Source of the DNA: Arthrobacter sp. V1I7
GTDB lineage: Bacteria > Actinomycetota > Actinomycetes > Actinomycetales > Micrococcaceae
Length of the DNA: 64,000 nt
Direction of reading: 5' to 3'
Assembly: GCF_030817015.1 (NCBI RefSeq)
Contig: NZ_JAUSYS010000001.1
Coordinates: forward strand, 806,001-870,000
The notes below the pieces were generated by a model. It searched no databases. It saw nothing but the letters and a program-made list of their open reading frames with translations, and was not told where the DNA came from. Shown here in pieces: positions 56,096 to 64,000 of the stretch. A program made the translations under genes and the position numbers. Position 1 is the first letter of the stretch. Each line of letters opens with the position of its first letter.

Positions 56096-56935
56096 ATGGG
56101 AATCCGTAAATATAAGCCGACTACCCCGGGCCGTCGCGGCTCGAGCGTAGCGGACTTCACCGAAATCACGCGGTCGACGCCGGAAAAGTCGTTGGTACGT
56201 CCCCTCCCGAAAAAGGGTGGCCGTAACAACACCGGTAAGATCACGACCCGTCACAAGGGTGGTGGCCACAAGCGCCAGTACCGTCTGATCGACTTCCGTC
56301 GCCATGACAAAGACGGCGTCAACGCCCGCGTTGCTGAAATTGAGTACGATCCGAACCGTACGGCTCGCATCGCCCTCCTGCACTACGTTGATGGCACCAA
56401 GCGTTACATCATCGCCCCGAACAAGCTGGCCCAGGGTGACGTCGTAGAGGCAGGTGCCGACGCTGATATCAAGCCCGGCAACAACCTGCCGCTGCGCAAC
56501 ATCCCGGTCGGTACCGTAATCCACGCAGTTGAACTGCGTCCGGGTGGCGGCGCCAAGATGGGCCGCTCCGCCGGCGCGTCGATCCAGCTCGTGGCAAAGG
56601 AAGGCCGTTTCGCCCAGCTGCGTCTGCCTTCCGGCGAAATCCGCAACGTTGACGTGCGCTGCCGCGCAACCGTCGGCGAGGTCGGCAACGCCGAGCAGTC
56701 GAACATCAACTGGGGTAAGGCCGGCCGCATGCGCTGGAAGGGCGTCCGCCCGACCGTCCGTGGTGTCGCCATGAACCCGGTCGACCACCCCCACGGTGGT
56801 GGCGAGGGTAAGACGTCCGGTGGACGTCACCCCGTCAACCCGAACGGCAAGCGCGAAGGCCGCACCCGCCGTCCCAACAAAGAGAGCGACAAGCTTATTG
56901 TTCGTCGCCGTCGTACTGGCAAGAACAAGCGATAG
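56096..56935 (+). CDS. rplB: 50S ribosomal protein L2
   Basis: Needed for subunit joining and peptidyl transfer. 279 residues, normal length. The conserved [20 protein letters not shown] (from about 222) includes the functional His near the peptidyl-transferase centre. C-terminal basic tail RRRTGKNKR. Confidence 0.98.
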   Translation: MGIRKYKPTTPGRRGSSVADFTEITRSTPEKSLVRPLPKKGGRNNTGKITTRHKGGGHKRQYRLIDFRRHDKDGVNARVAEIEYDPNRTARIALLHYVDGTKRYIIAPNKLAQGDVVEAGADADIKPGNNLPLRNIPVGTVIHAVELRPGGGAKMGRSAGASIQLVAKEGRFAQLRLPSGEIRNVDVRCRATVGEVGNAEQSNINWGKAGRMRWKGVRPTVRGVAMNPVDHPHGGGEGKTSGGRHPVNPNGKREGRTRRPNKESDKLIVRRRRTGKNKR

Positions 56936-56947
56936 GAGCCTGGACAC

Positions 56948-57229
56948 ATGCCACGCAGCCTGAAAAAAGGTCCTTTCGTTGACCAGCACCTCTTTGTGAA
57001 GGTAGCAAGGGAAAACGAAAAGGGCACCAAGAACGTCATCAAGACCTGGTCCCGCCGCTCGATGATCGTCCCCGACATGCTCGGCCACACGATCGCCGTG
57101 CACGACGGACGCAAGCACATCCCGGTGTTTGTCACCGAGTCGATGGTCGGGCACAAGCTCGGCGAATTCGCTCAAACGCGGACATTCCGCGGCCATGTCA
57201 AGGACGACCGTAAGGGCAAGCGCCGCTAG
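56948..57229 (+). CDS. rpsS: 30S ribosomal protein S19
   Basis: 30S head protein in bridge B1a, contacting A-site tRNA. 93 residues, standard. [15 protein letters not shown] and the C-terminal [18 protein letters not shown] are signatures. It begins 12 nt after rplB, with AGGAG upstream. Confidence 0.98.
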   Translation: MPRSLKKGPFVDQHLFVKVARENEKGTKNVIKTWSRRSMIVPDMLGHTIAVHDGRKHIPVFVTESMVGHKLGEFAQTRTFRGHVKDDRKGKRR

Positions 57230-57267
57230 GCGCCTGCACTTACGTCATAGACGAGAGAAGGAAAGCA

Positions 57268-57633
57268 ATGGAAGCCAAGGCAATTGCGCGTCATATCCGC
57301 GTAACGCCTATGAAGGCCCGGCGCGTCGTCAACCTTGTTCGTGGTAAGCAAGCGAATGAGGCTCTGGCAATTCTGAAGTTTGCCCCCCAGGCAGCTTCGG
57401 AGCCGGTATTCAAGGTAGTACAGTCAGCAATCTCCAACGCCCGGGTCCTCGCGGACCGCGACGGTGTGGCGTTTGACGAAGGTGACCTCATCATCAGCGA
57501 AATGTATGTTGATGAAGGCCCGACCATGAAGCGGTTCCAGCCGCGGGCCCAGGGTCGTGCATTTCAGATCAAGAAGCGCACGAGCCACATCACCGTGGTA
57601 GTCGCTACCCCGGAGAAAGAGGAGGCTCGCTAA
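57268..57633 (+). CDS. rplV: 50S ribosomal protein L22
   Basis: Tunnel protein whose beta-hairpin ([20 protein letters not shown], about 81-100) forms the constriction with L4. 121 residues. GAAGGA is about 9 nt before ATG. It abuts rpsC with no gap. Confidence 0.98.
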   Translation: MEAKAIARHIRVTPMKARRVVNLVRGKQANEALAILKFAPQAASEPVFKVVQSAISNARVLADRDGVAFDEGDLIISEMYVDEGPTMKRFQPRAQGRAFQIKKRTSHITVVVATPEKEEAR

Positions 57634-58476
57634 GTGGGACAGAAAGTTAACCCGCACGGGTTCCGACTCGGTATCACCACCGATCACGTATCGCACTGGT
57701 TCGCCGACAGCACCAAGGCCGGCCAGCGGTACAAGGACTTCGTCCGCGAAGACATCCGTATCCGTCAGCTCATGTCCACGGGCATGGAGCGCGCCGGTAT
57801 CGCCAAGGTCGAAATCGAGCGCACCCGTGACCGCGTCCGTGTGGATATCCACACGGCACGTCCGGGCATCGTCATCGGCCGCCGCGGCGCAGAAGCAGAC
57901 CGCATCCGCGGCGAGCTTGAGAAGCTCACCGGCAAGCAGGTCCAGCTGAACATCCTCGAGGTCAAGAACCCCGAGATGGAAGCGCAGCTTGTTGCCCAGG
58001 GCGTTGCTGAGCAGCTGACTTCCCGCGTGGCGTTCCGCCGTGCGATGAAGAAGGCCATGCAGTCCGCACAGCGTGCCGGTGCCAAGGGCATCCGGATCGC
58101 TTGCTCGGGTCGACTGGGCGGCGCAGAAATGTCCCGCTCGGAGTTCTACCGCGAAGGCCGTGTGCCCCTGCACACCCTCCGCGCGAACATCGACTACGGC
58201 TTCTACGAGGCCAAGACCACCTTCGGCCGCATCGGCGTGAAGGTGTGGATCTACAAGGGTGACGTTACCGCCAAGGAACTGGCTCAGCAGGCAGCTGCTG
58301 CGCCGTCCCGCGGCCGTGGTGCCAGCGACCGCCCGGGCCGCCCGGGTGGCGCCGGCGGCGCTGACCGTGGTGACCGTCGTCGTCGTACCGACCGTCCGGC
58401 AGCGGAGGCAGCTCCGGCTGCCGAAGCTCCGGCAGTTGAGGCTGCACCTGTTGCAGTAGAAGGAGGACAGGCTTAA
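57634..58476 (+). CDS. rpsC: 30S ribosomal protein S3
   Basis: mRNA-entry protein with helicase role. 280 residues, against about 233 in E. coli. The KH-II motif [20 protein letters not shown] and the C-terminal domain are normal. The extra length is a tail (about 215-280) first rich in Arg/Gly/Asp ([20 protein letters not shown]), then in Ala/Pro/Glu. GTG start follows the rplV stop directly. Confidence 0.97.
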   Translation: MGQKVNPHGFRLGITTDHVSHWFADSTKAGQRYKDFVREDIRIRQLMSTGMERAGIAKVEIERTRDRVRVDIHTARPGIVIGRRGAEADRIRGELEKLTGKQVQLNILEVKNPEMEAQLVAQGVAEQLTSRVAFRRAMKKAMQSAQRAGAKGIRIACSGRLGGAEMSRSEFYREGRVPLHTLRANIDYGFYEAKTTFGRIGVKVWIYKGDVTAKELAQQAAAAPSRGRGASDRPGRPGGAGGADRGDRRRRTDRPAAEAAPAAEAPAVEAAPVAVEGGQA

Positions 58477-58893
58477 ATGCTTATCCCACGTCGAGTCAAG
58501 CACCGTAAGCAGCACCACCCGGGTCGTTCCGGCGCTGCTACGGGCGGCACCAAGGTCTCCTTCGGTGAGTGGGGCATCCAGGCGTTGAGCCCGGCATACG
58601 TCACGAACCGTCAGATCGAATCTGCCCGTATCGCAATGACCCGCCACATCAAGCGTGGCGGCAAGGTCTGGATCAACATCTACCCGGACCGTCCGCTGAC
58701 GAAGAAGCCTGCCGAGACCCGCATGGGTTCCGGTAAGGGTTCTCCGGAATGGTGGGTCTCAAACGTCAAGCCGGGCCGGGTTCTCTTTGAGATCTCCGGT
58801 GTCGAGGAGTCGGTTGCTCGCGAGGCACTGCGCCTGGCAATCCACAAGCTCCCGTTGAAAGCACGCATTCTGCGTCGCGAAGGTGGTGAATAG
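58477..58893 (+). CDS. rplP: 50S ribosomal protein L16
   Basis: Late-assembling protein that positions A-site tRNA. 138 residues. [20 protein letters not shown] and [20 protein letters not shown] are signatures. ATG immediately follows the rpsC stop; AGAAGGAGG lies inside the end of rpsC. Confidence 0.98.
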   Translation: MLIPRRVKHRKQHHPGRSGAATGGTKVSFGEWGIQALSPAYVTNRQIESARIAMTRHIKRGGKVWINIYPDRPLTKKPAETRMGSGKGSPEWWVSNVKPGRVLFEISGVEESVAREALRLAIHKLPLKARILRREGGE

Positions 58894-58895
58894 AA

Positions 58896-59231
58896 ATGGC
58901 AGTAGGATCCAAGGAACTTGCATCCGCACAGCTGGACGGTTTCGACAACGAGCGCCTCGTTGAAGAACTCCGTAAGGCAAAGGAAGAGCTGTTCAACCTG
59001 CGTTTCCAGTCCGCCACCGGGCAGCTGGAGAACCACGGTCGTCTGCGCGCGGTAAAGAAGGACATCGCACGCATCTACACCGTTCTCCGTGAGCGCGAGC
59101 TGGGCATTCGTGCCGAGGTTGCCGCACCGGTTGTGGAAGCCAAGGAAGAAAAGAAGTCCAAGAAGTCCGCAGCCAAGGCTGAGAAGGCTGAACAGCCGGC
59201 CGAGGCCGAGGCTGAGGAGGACGCCAAGTGA
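58896..59231 (+). CDS. rpmC: 50S ribosomal protein L29 with long charged tail
   Basis: Tunnel-exit protein. 111 residues, where 60-80 is usual. The core [20 protein letters not shown] and [20 protein letters not shown] is complete by about residue 72. The remaining 40 residues are a Lys/Glu/Ala tail ([20 protein letters not shown]). It overlaps rpsQ by 4 nt (GTGA). Confidence 0.95.
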   Translation: MAVGSKELASAQLDGFDNERLVEELRKAKEELFNLRFQSATGQLENHGRLRAVKKDIARIYTVLRERELGIRAEVAAPVVEAKEEKKSKKSAAKAEKAEQPAEAEAEEDAK

Positions 59232-59536
59232 GTGAAAAGGACGAGAACGTGACGGAAACTGTTTCCGACGCAGCTACGGCTGACGAGCGCGGTTACCGTA
59301 AGACGAAGCGCGGCTATGTGGTCTCGGACAAGATGGAAAAGACCATCGTTGTCCAGGTCGAGGACCGTGTGAAGCACGCCCTCTACGGCAAGGTCCTTCG
59401 CCGCAACACGAAGATCAAGGCTCACGACGAAGAGAACAGCGCCGGCATCGGCGACCTCGTTCTCCTCGCCGAGACCCGCCCGCTCTCCGCTACCAAGCGG
59501 TGGCGCCTGGTGGAGATCCTCGAGAAGGCCAAGTAA
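59228..59536 (+). CDS. rpsQ: 30S ribosomal protein S17
   Basis: Binds 16S rRNA helices 7 and 11. 102 residues, about 18 more than E. coli because of an acidic N-terminal extension ([20 protein letters not shown]). The OB-fold core with [20 protein letters not shown] is normal. Last gene before a terminator. Confidence 0.97.
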   Translation: MSEKDENVTETVSDAATADERGYRKTKRGYVVSDKMEKTIVVQVEDRVKHALYGKVLRRNTKIKAHDEENSAGIGDLVLLAETRPLSATKRWRLVEILEKAK

Positions 59537-59569
59537 CACCTGCTGCTCCGCTCAGCGGATGCTGTACGG

Positions 59570-59602
59570 AAACCCCCGGTCCCCTTGTGGGAGCGGGGGT
59601 TT
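59570..59602 (+). terminator. Terminator-like hairpin after rpsQ
   Basis: AAACCCCCGGTCCC (59570-59583) pairs with GGGAGCGGGGGTTT (59589-59602), one G-G mismatch, then CTCC. It ends the first r-protein unit. Confidence 0.75.
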
Positions 59603-59676
59603 CTCCGTGTCCGGTGAGCCGCCGCGGCGCCGTCGTCTGTGGTATGGGCTGATTCTGCCTGAGGGCCCAACCGTGC

Positions 59677-59682
59677 TAGGAT
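59677..59682 (+). promoter_or_regulatory. Candidate -10 box TAGGAT for the rplN operon
   Basis: TAGGAT follows the terminator. The -35 (TTCTGC, 18 bp upstream) is weak. The implied leader is about 240 nt. Confidence 0.5.
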
Positions 59683-59688
59683 ATTGAG

Positions 59689-59930
59689 TTTGTATGGCGC
59701 CCCCTGTGCGCCATCGTCAACCTCGTAAACAATCGTGCCACGGCATAGTGCCCCCTTGCGTCCCGACTCGTCGGGACTGGCCTGGGATGCAAATGTTTTT
59801 GGCACGGGAGTTTAGGCCTGGTCTGGCAAAATCCAGGCAGGTCAAGAGACACCCCGATCAACCGTTCCGCAAGGCTCATTCCGTAGGAAGATTTTCGGTC
59901 TGAGAACCAGCGCGACGCAAGGAGTAAATA
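59689..59930 (+). promoter_or_regulatory. Structured rplN leader
   Basis: No protein gene is convincing here. Three clear stems are present: GGCGC/GCGCC (59696-59712), GTCCCGA-CTCG-TCGGGAC (59760-59777) and GCCTGG/CCAGGC (59816-59838, 11-nt loop). Such spacing suggests a folded 5' region, perhaps a ribosomal-protein binding leader. Confidence 0.5.
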
Positions 59931-60299
59931 GTGATTCAGCAGGAGTCGCGACTCAAGGTCGCCGACAACACGGGTGCTAAGGAAATCCTTACCATTCGCG
60001 TTCTCGGTGGATCTGGCCGTCGCTACGCAGGCATTGGCGACGTAATCGTCGCTACCGTCAAGGATGCAATTCCGGGCGGCAACGTAAAGAAGGGCGATGT
60101 CGTCAAGGCTGTCATCGTCCGTACCAAGAAGGAACGCCGCCGTGCGGATGGTTCCTACATCAAGTTTGACGAGAACGCAGCTGTGATCCTGAAGGCTGAC
60201 GGTGACCCCCGCGGTACCCGTATCTTCGGACCGGTTGGTCGTGAACTTCGCGACAAGAAGTTCATGAAGATCGTTTCTCTGGCTCCGGAGGTGCTCTAG
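59931..60299 (+). CDS. rplN: 50S ribosomal protein L14
   Basis: Interface protein in bridges B5 and B8 and binding site of RsfS. 122 residues, standard length. [20 protein letters not shown] is the conserved opening. GTG start with AAGGAG about 8 nt upstream. First gene of the spc operon. Confidence 0.98.
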   Translation: MIQQESRLKVADNTGAKEILTIRVLGGSGRRYAGIGDVIVATVKDAIPGGNVKKGDVVKAVIVRTKKERRRADGSYIKFDENAAVILKADGDPRGTRIFGPVGRELRDKKFMKIVSLAPEVL

Positions 60300-60302
60300 T
60301 CC

Positions 60303-60662
60303 ATGGCTAAGATCAAAAAGGGTGACCTGGTTCAGGTCATCACCGGCGCCAAGGCTGAGCGCGGCGGCGACCGTGGCAAGCAGGGCAAGGTTCTGCGCGT
60401 ATTCCCGGAGACCAACCGCGTGTTGGTTGAAGGCATTAACCGCGTGACCAAGCACTCCAAGGTCGGTCAGTCGCAGCGCGGCACCAAGACCGGTGGCATC
60501 GAGGTCGTCGAGGCTTCAGTCCACATCTCCAACGTGGCTCTGGTTGACCCGTCCACCAAGAAGCCCACCCGCGTCGGTTTCCGCACCGAGACCGTTGAGC
60601 GCGATGGCGTGAAGCGTGAAGTGCGCGTCCGCGTGGCCAAGAGCTCCGGGAAGGACATCTAA
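60303..60662 (+). CDS. rplX: 50S ribosomal protein L24
   Basis: Assembly initiator with a KOW motif ([20 protein letters not shown], about 5-24). 119 residues, slightly longer than E. coli. Its stop codon overlaps the rplE ATG by one base. Confidence 0.97.
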   Translation: MAKIKKGDLVQVITGAKAERGGDRGKQGKVLRVFPETNRVLVEGINRVTKHSKVGQSQRGTKTGGIEVVEASVHISNVALVDPSTKKPTRVGFRTETVERDGVKREVRVRVAKSSGKDI

Positions 60663-61243
60663 TGACTGAGACTCTCGAGACTCCGGCAAGCAAGATCGTT
60701 CCTCGTCTGAAGACCAAGTACGCCGATTCCATCAAGGGCTCGCTCACCGAGGAATTCAAGTACCAGAACGTCAACCAGGTTCCCCGCCTGGTGAAGGTCG
60801 TTGTGAACATGGGTGTTGGAGATGCCGCCAAGGACTCCAAGCTGATCGACGGCGCTGTCCGCGATCTGACCCTGATCACCGGCCAGAAGCCGATGGTAAC
60901 GAAAGCCCGCAAGTCGATCGCACAGTTCAAGCTGCGCGAAGGCATGCCGATCGGTGCACACGCTACTCTGCGTGGAGACCGCATGTGGGAATTCCTGGAC
61001 CGTCTGGTCACGCTGGCCCTGCCGCGTATCCGTGACTTCCGTGGCCTCAGCGGCAAGCAGTTCGATGGCAACGGCAACTACACCTTCGGTCTGACCGAGC
61101 AGGTTATGTTCCACGAGATCGACCAGGATTCCATCGACCGCGTACGCGGCATGGACATCACTGTCGTGACCACTGCCAAGACCGACGACGAAGGCCGCGC
61201 GCTGCTCAAGGCGCTTGGCTTCCCGTTCAAGACCGAAGATTAA
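60662..61243 (+). CDS. rplE: 50S ribosomal protein L5
   Basis: 5S rRNA-binding protein in the central protuberance. 193 residues, about 14 longer than E. coli at the N-terminus. [20 protein letters not shown] and [20 protein letters not shown] are conserved. It is followed by a 93-nt gap, not by rpsN. Confidence 0.98.
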   Translation: MTETLETPASKIVPRLKTKYADSIKGSLTEEFKYQNVNQVPRLVKVVVNMGVGDAAKDSKLIDGAVRDLTLITGQKPMVTKARKSIAQFKLREGMPIGAHATLRGDRMWEFLDRLVTLALPRIRDFRGLSGKQFDGNGNYTFGLTEQVMFHEIDQDSIDRVRGMDITVVTTAKTDDEGRALLKALGFPFKTED

Positions 61244-61273
61244 TCTAGCTACGTAAAAGGTCCGTTGCGCTCG

Positions 61274-61293
61274 TTCCCAATTTTGTTTGGGAA
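61274..61293 (+). other. Hairpin in the rplE-rpsH gap
   Basis: TTCCCAA (61274-61280), loop TTTTGT, TTGGGAA (61287-61293). It lies where most bacteria have rpsN. In E. coli S8 binds mRNA near rplE; any such role here is a guess. Confidence 0.5.
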
Positions 61294-61336
61294 ACAGTAC
61301 GACGGAAACCGTTATGAGGAAGGGCAAGAGCCCACC

Positions 61337-61735
61337 ATGACAATGACAGATCCCGTCGCAGACATGCTTACGCGTCTGCGCAACGCAAACTCGGCATACC
61401 ACGATTCCGTGTCTATGCCGTACAGCAAGCTCAAGGCACGCGTTGCCGACATCCTGAAGGCCGAGGGTTACATCGCCTCCTGGAAAGAAGAAGACGCTGA
61501 GGTCGGCAAGAAGCTGACCCTCGAGCTCAAGTTCGGTCCGAACCGCGAGCGTTCAATCGCTGGTGTTCGTCGTATTTCCAAGCCGGGACTGCGCGTTTAC
61601 GCAAAGTCCACCAACCTGCCGCACGTGCTCGGTGGCCTGGGTGTCGCAATCCTGTCCACCTCTTCCGGCCTCTTGACTGACAAGCAGGCCGGCAAGAAGG
61701 GCGTGGGCGGCGAAGTCCTCGCTTACGTCTGGTAA
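61337..61735 (+). CDS. rpsH: 30S ribosomal protein S8
   Basis: Central-domain assembly protein. 132 residues from ATG 61337; ATG 61343 is a possible alternative. [20 protein letters not shown] and the C-terminal [20 protein letters not shown] are signatures. The ribosome site is weak (AGAG), so coupling to upstream translation is possible. Confidence 0.97.
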   Translation: MTMTDPVADMLTRLRNANSAYHDSVSMPYSKLKARVADILKAEGYIASWKEEDAEVGKKLTLELKFGPNRERSIAGVRRISKPGLRVYAKSTNLPHVLGGLGVAILSTSSGLLTDKQAGKKGVGGEVLAYVW

Positions 61736-61753
61736 CGGGAAAGGAAGAGAATA

Positions 61754-62290
61754 ATGTCACGTATTGGACGTCTCCCCATCACCGTTCCTGCCGGCGTTGA
61801 GGTCAAGGTTGACGGCTCTGTCGTCAGCGTCAAGGGTTCCAAAGGCGAGCTGAGCCACACTGTGGCCAGCCCGATCGAGGTATCCCTGGAAGAAGGCACC
61901 CTGACTGTCGCCCGCCCGAACGACGAGCGCGCCTCACGTTCGCTGCACGGCCTGACCCGCACCCTGATCGCCAACATGATCCAGGGTGTCACCGCAGGCT
62001 ACGAGAAGAAGCTTGAGATTGTCGGTACCGGTTACCGCGTCCAGGCCAAGGGTTCTGACCTGGAGTTCGCTCTGGGCTACAGCCACCCGGTCAACGTCTC
62101 GGCACCGAACGGCATCACCTTTGCAGTTGAGACCCCGACCAAGCTCTCTGTTTCAGGTATCTCCAAGCAGCAGGTCGGCGAGGTTGCTGCCAACATTCGC
62201 AAGCTGCGGAAGCCGGACCCCTACAAGGGCAAGGGCATCCGTTACGCAGGCGAAGTCATCCGCCGCAAGGTCGGAAAGGCTGGTAAGTAA
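61754..62290 (+). CDS. rplF: 50S ribosomal protein L6
   Basis: Supports the sarcin-ricin loop region. 178 residues, two-domain duplication. Conserved [18 protein letters not shown] and the C-terminal [29 protein letters not shown] lies upstream of ATG. Confidence 0.98.
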   Translation: MSRIGRLPITVPAGVEVKVDGSVVSVKGSKGELSHTVASPIEVSLEEGTLTVARPNDERASRSLHGLTRTLIANMIQGVTAGYEKKLEIVGTGYRVQAKGSDLEFALGYSHPVNVSAPNGITFAVETPTKLSVSGISKQQVGEVAANIRKLRKPDPYKGKGIRYAGEVIRRKVGKAGK

Positions 62291-62292
62291 CC

Positions 62293-62676
62293 ATGGCGAT
62301 CGCAATTAACAAGAAGCGTACGAACAAGAGCAAGTCTGCCCAGCGCAGCCGCCGCCAGCTTCGTATCCGCAAGCGCATCTCCGGAACGGCTGTACGTCCT
62401 CGTCTGGTCGTCAACCGCTCCGCACGCCACGTATTTGTCCAGGTTGTCGATGACACCAAGGGCCTGACCGTAGCGAGCGCCTCCACATTGGAAGCCGACC
62501 TTCGTGCATTCGACGGTGACAAGACCGCCAAGGCCAAGCGCGTTGGCGAACTGGTCGCCGAGCGTGCCAAGGCTGCCGGTATCGAAGCTGTTGTCTTCGA
62601 CCGCGGTGGTAACAAGTACCACGGCCGGATCGCCGCCGTCGCTGACGGCGCACGTGAAGGTGGACTGGCACTGTGA
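62293..62676 (+). CDS. rplR: 50S ribosomal protein L18
   Basis: 5S rRNA-binding protein. 127 residues with an Arg/Lys-rich N-terminal tail and [20 protein letters not shown] near the end. It begins 2 nt after rplF and overlaps rpsE by 4 nt (GTGA). Confidence 0.98.
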   Translation: MAIAINKKRTNKSKSAQRSRRQLRIRKRISGTAVRPRLVVNRSARHVFVQVVDDTKGLTVASASTLEADLRAFDGDKTAKAKRVGELVAERAKAAGIEAVVFDRGGNKYHGRIAAVADGAREGGLAL

Positions 62677-63389
62677 CCGAAAATAACGAAAAGGACATTC
62701 AGGTGACTGAAGCTGTAGCTGCTCCGGCAACTGAGACCGCTGCGCCTGCTACCACTGACGACCGCCGTGGTGGCGCTCGTCGTGGCGAGCGTGGCGACCG
62801 CGGCCAGGGCCAGGGCCGCGGAGACCGTGGTGGCCGTGGTGGCCGCGACGGTGGCCGCGAAGCCGAAAAGAGCCAGTTCGTAGAGCGCGTCGTAACCATC
62901 AACCGTGTTTCCAAGGTCGTCAAGGGTGGTCGTCGCTTCAGCTTCACCGCCCTCGTCGTCGTCGGTGACGGCAACGGTATGGTCGGCGTCGGCTACGGCA
63001 AGGCTAAGGAAGTTCCTGCCGCCATCGCGAAGGGCGTTGAAGAAGCCAAGAAGTCCTTCTTCCGTGTTCCCCGCATCGGCAGCACCATTCCTCACCGCGT
63101 ACAGGGCGAAGCCGCTGCCGGCGTTGTAATGCTGCGTCCGGCTTCCGCCGGTACCGGTGTTATCGCCGGTGGTCCGGTCCGTGCAGTACTGGAGTGCGTG
63201 GGCATCCACGACATCCTCTCCAAGTCGCTCGGTTCCTCCAACGCCATCAACATCGTTCACGCGACCGTTGATGCCCTGAAGCGTCTTGAAGAGCCGGCAG
63301 CCGTGGCAGCACGCCGCGGCCTCCCGCTCGATGAGATTGCTCCGCCGGCAATGGTGCGTGCACTTCTGAACCAGAAGGCAGGTGTCTGA
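62673..63389 (+). CDS. rpsE: 30S ribosomal protein S5 with RGG-like extension
   Basis: mRNA-entry and fidelity protein. 238 residues, where 165-170 is usual. The extra 65-70 residues form an N-terminal region: acidic/Ala-rich, then [20 protein letters not shown], reminiscent of RNA-binding RGG boxes. The core [20 protein letters not shown] onward is normal. GTG start overlaps rplR. Confidence 0.96.
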   Translation: MTENNEKDIQVTEAVAAPATETAAPATTDDRRGGARRGERGDRGQGQGRGDRGGRGGRDGGREAEKSQFVERVVTINRVSKVVKGGRRFSFTALVVVGDGNGMVGVGYGKAKEVPAAIAKGVEEAKKSFFRVPRIGSTIPHRVQGEAAAGVVMLRPASAGTGVIAGGPVRAVLECVGIHDILSKSLGSSNAINIVHATVDALKRLEEPAAVAARRGLPLDEIAPPAMVRALLNQKAGV

Positions 63390-63392
63390 GTC

Positions 63393-63599
63393 ATGGCTAA
63401 GAACCTGATTCCCTCCGACGACACGTTGGAGATCACTCAGATCAAGTCCGCCATTGGCGGCAAGCAGAACCAGCGCGACACCCTGCGGTCCCTCGGCCTG
63501 AAGCGGATCGGACACACCGTTGTCCGGACCGCCGACGCCGTGACCGTCGGAATGCTCAACACGGTTCCGCACCTGGTAAAGGTAGAGGAGGCGAAGTAA
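63393..63599 (+). CDS. rpmD: 50S ribosomal protein L30
   Basis: Small ferredoxin-like ribosomal protein. 68 residues. [20 protein letters not shown] and [12 protein letters not shown] are signatures. It lies 3 nt after rpsE and its stop is directly followed by the rplO ATG. Confidence 0.97.
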   Translation: MAKNLIPSDDTLEITQIKSAIGGKQNQRDTLRSLGLKRIGHTVVRTADAVTVGMLNTVPHLVKVEEAK

Positions 63600-64000
63600 A
63601 TGGCAGAGAAGAACACCGCCGAAAAGGCACAGGGCGCCGCTGCTGAGAAGCAGAACGCTCTGAAGGTTCACCACCTGCGTCCCGCCCCGGGTGCCAAGAC
63701 CGCCAAGACCCGTGTTGGTCGTGGTGAAGGTTCCAAGGGTAAGACCGCCGGTCGCGGTACCAAGGGTACGAAGGCCCGTTACCAGATCAAGGCTGGCTTT
63801 GCCGGCGGCCAGCTGCCGCTGCACATGCGCCTGCCGAAGCTGCGCGGCTTCAAGAACCCGTTCCGGGTTGAGTTCCAGGTAGTAAACCTGGACAAGCTCA
63901 ACGAGCTGTTCCCGGAAGGTGGCGCAGTCACCGTGGAGAACCTGGTCGAAAAGGGTGCCGTTCGCAAGAACCAGCCCGTCAAGGTGCTTGGCACCGGCGA
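63600..64000 (+). CDS. rplO: 50S ribosomal protein L15 (3' end outside window)
   Basis: Late-assembly protein reaching the centre of the 50S subunit. The first 133 residues are visible. The Gly/Arg-rich N-terminal region [20 protein letters not shown] and the core [18 protein letters not shown] are typical, after an extra acidic/Ala start (about 20 residues). secY normally follows but is not in the window. Confidence 0.97.
   Translation, partial: MAEKNTAEKAQGAAAEKQNALKVHHLRPAPGAKTAKTRVGRGEGSKGKTAGRGTKGTKARYQIKAGFAGGQLPLHMRLPKLRGFKNPFRVEFQVVNLDKLNELFPEGGAVTVENLVEKGAVRKNQPVKVLGTG

Noticed and set aside
59694..59903. 69-codon open frame in the rplN leader
   Set aside because: No ribosome site, Arg/Pro-rich composition and overlap with the stems of the leader; kept only as non-coding leader.

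Overview
The window is high-GC DNA whose gene content and protein sequences point to a Gram-positive actinobacterium of the Micrococcaceae, most likely Arthrobacter or Pseudarthrobacter. The reasons are mycothiol synthase (MshD) beside a GlnR-type orphan regulator, a Nudix-phosphatase MutT1 beside polyphosphate kinase, GTG/TTG starts, alanine/glutamate-rich tails on ribosomal proteins, and TANNNT -10 boxes with weak -35 boxes. I see no prophage, insertion sequence, CRISPR array or plasmid gene.

Layout. 1-7.7 kb: an FMN reductase fragment, a degenerate tRNA-Pro-like sequence, a berberine-bridge-type FAD oxidoreductase, a MaoC-like dehydratase pair, an MFS transporter, murB and a winged-helix protein. 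7.7-15 kb (minus strand): asd, folA-thyA, ppk1-mutT1 and mshD. 15-22 kb: glnR, membrane proteins including a 37-residue microprotein, a nitrobindin-like FABP protein, a flavodoxin-like protein, YgfZ, an ankyrin protein, PadR and a DHA2 exporter. 22-30 kb: a GNAT, pfkA, a PspC/LiaF-like envelope-stress locus with its own histidine kinase and response regulator, and an aminotransferase. From 30.3 kb to the end lies the transcription/translation core: tRNA-Trp, secE, nusG, rplK-rplA, rplJ-rplL, rpoB-rpoC, rpsL-rpsG-fusA-tuf, then the S10 and spc ribosomal protein operons up to a partial rplO. Three small insertions interrupt the core: two GNAT genes, a thiolase-ybaK pair on the opposite strand, and a small membrane protein with a GH1 glucosidase.

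How it works together. The core encodes RNA polymerase beta/beta', elongation factors G and Tu, NusG, SecE and most of a ribosomal protein set. It is punctuated by hairpins and terminators, with an attenuator before rplJ and a structured leader before rplN. The mshD-glnR-FABP-YgfZ stretch resembles the Mycobacterium tuberculosis Rv0811c-Rv0819 neighbourhood and groups thiol, Fe-S and heme/NO functions. The PspC locus has two divergent arms: a kinase and LuxR-type regulator on one side, and three membrane proteins on the other.

The most informative pattern across the window is leaderless transcription. Twelve gene starts have TANNNT placed exactly 6 nt before the start codon and no Shine-Dalgarno, so the mRNA should begin at the start codon. 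This also supports several non-ATG starts and the 37-residue microprotein. Other points of interest are a 28-bp five-copy tandem repeat supplying the stop codon of ybaK, a 32-bp-period repeat ending in a terminator, an in-frame 15-bp repeat in nusG, and the absence of rpsN from the spc operon.
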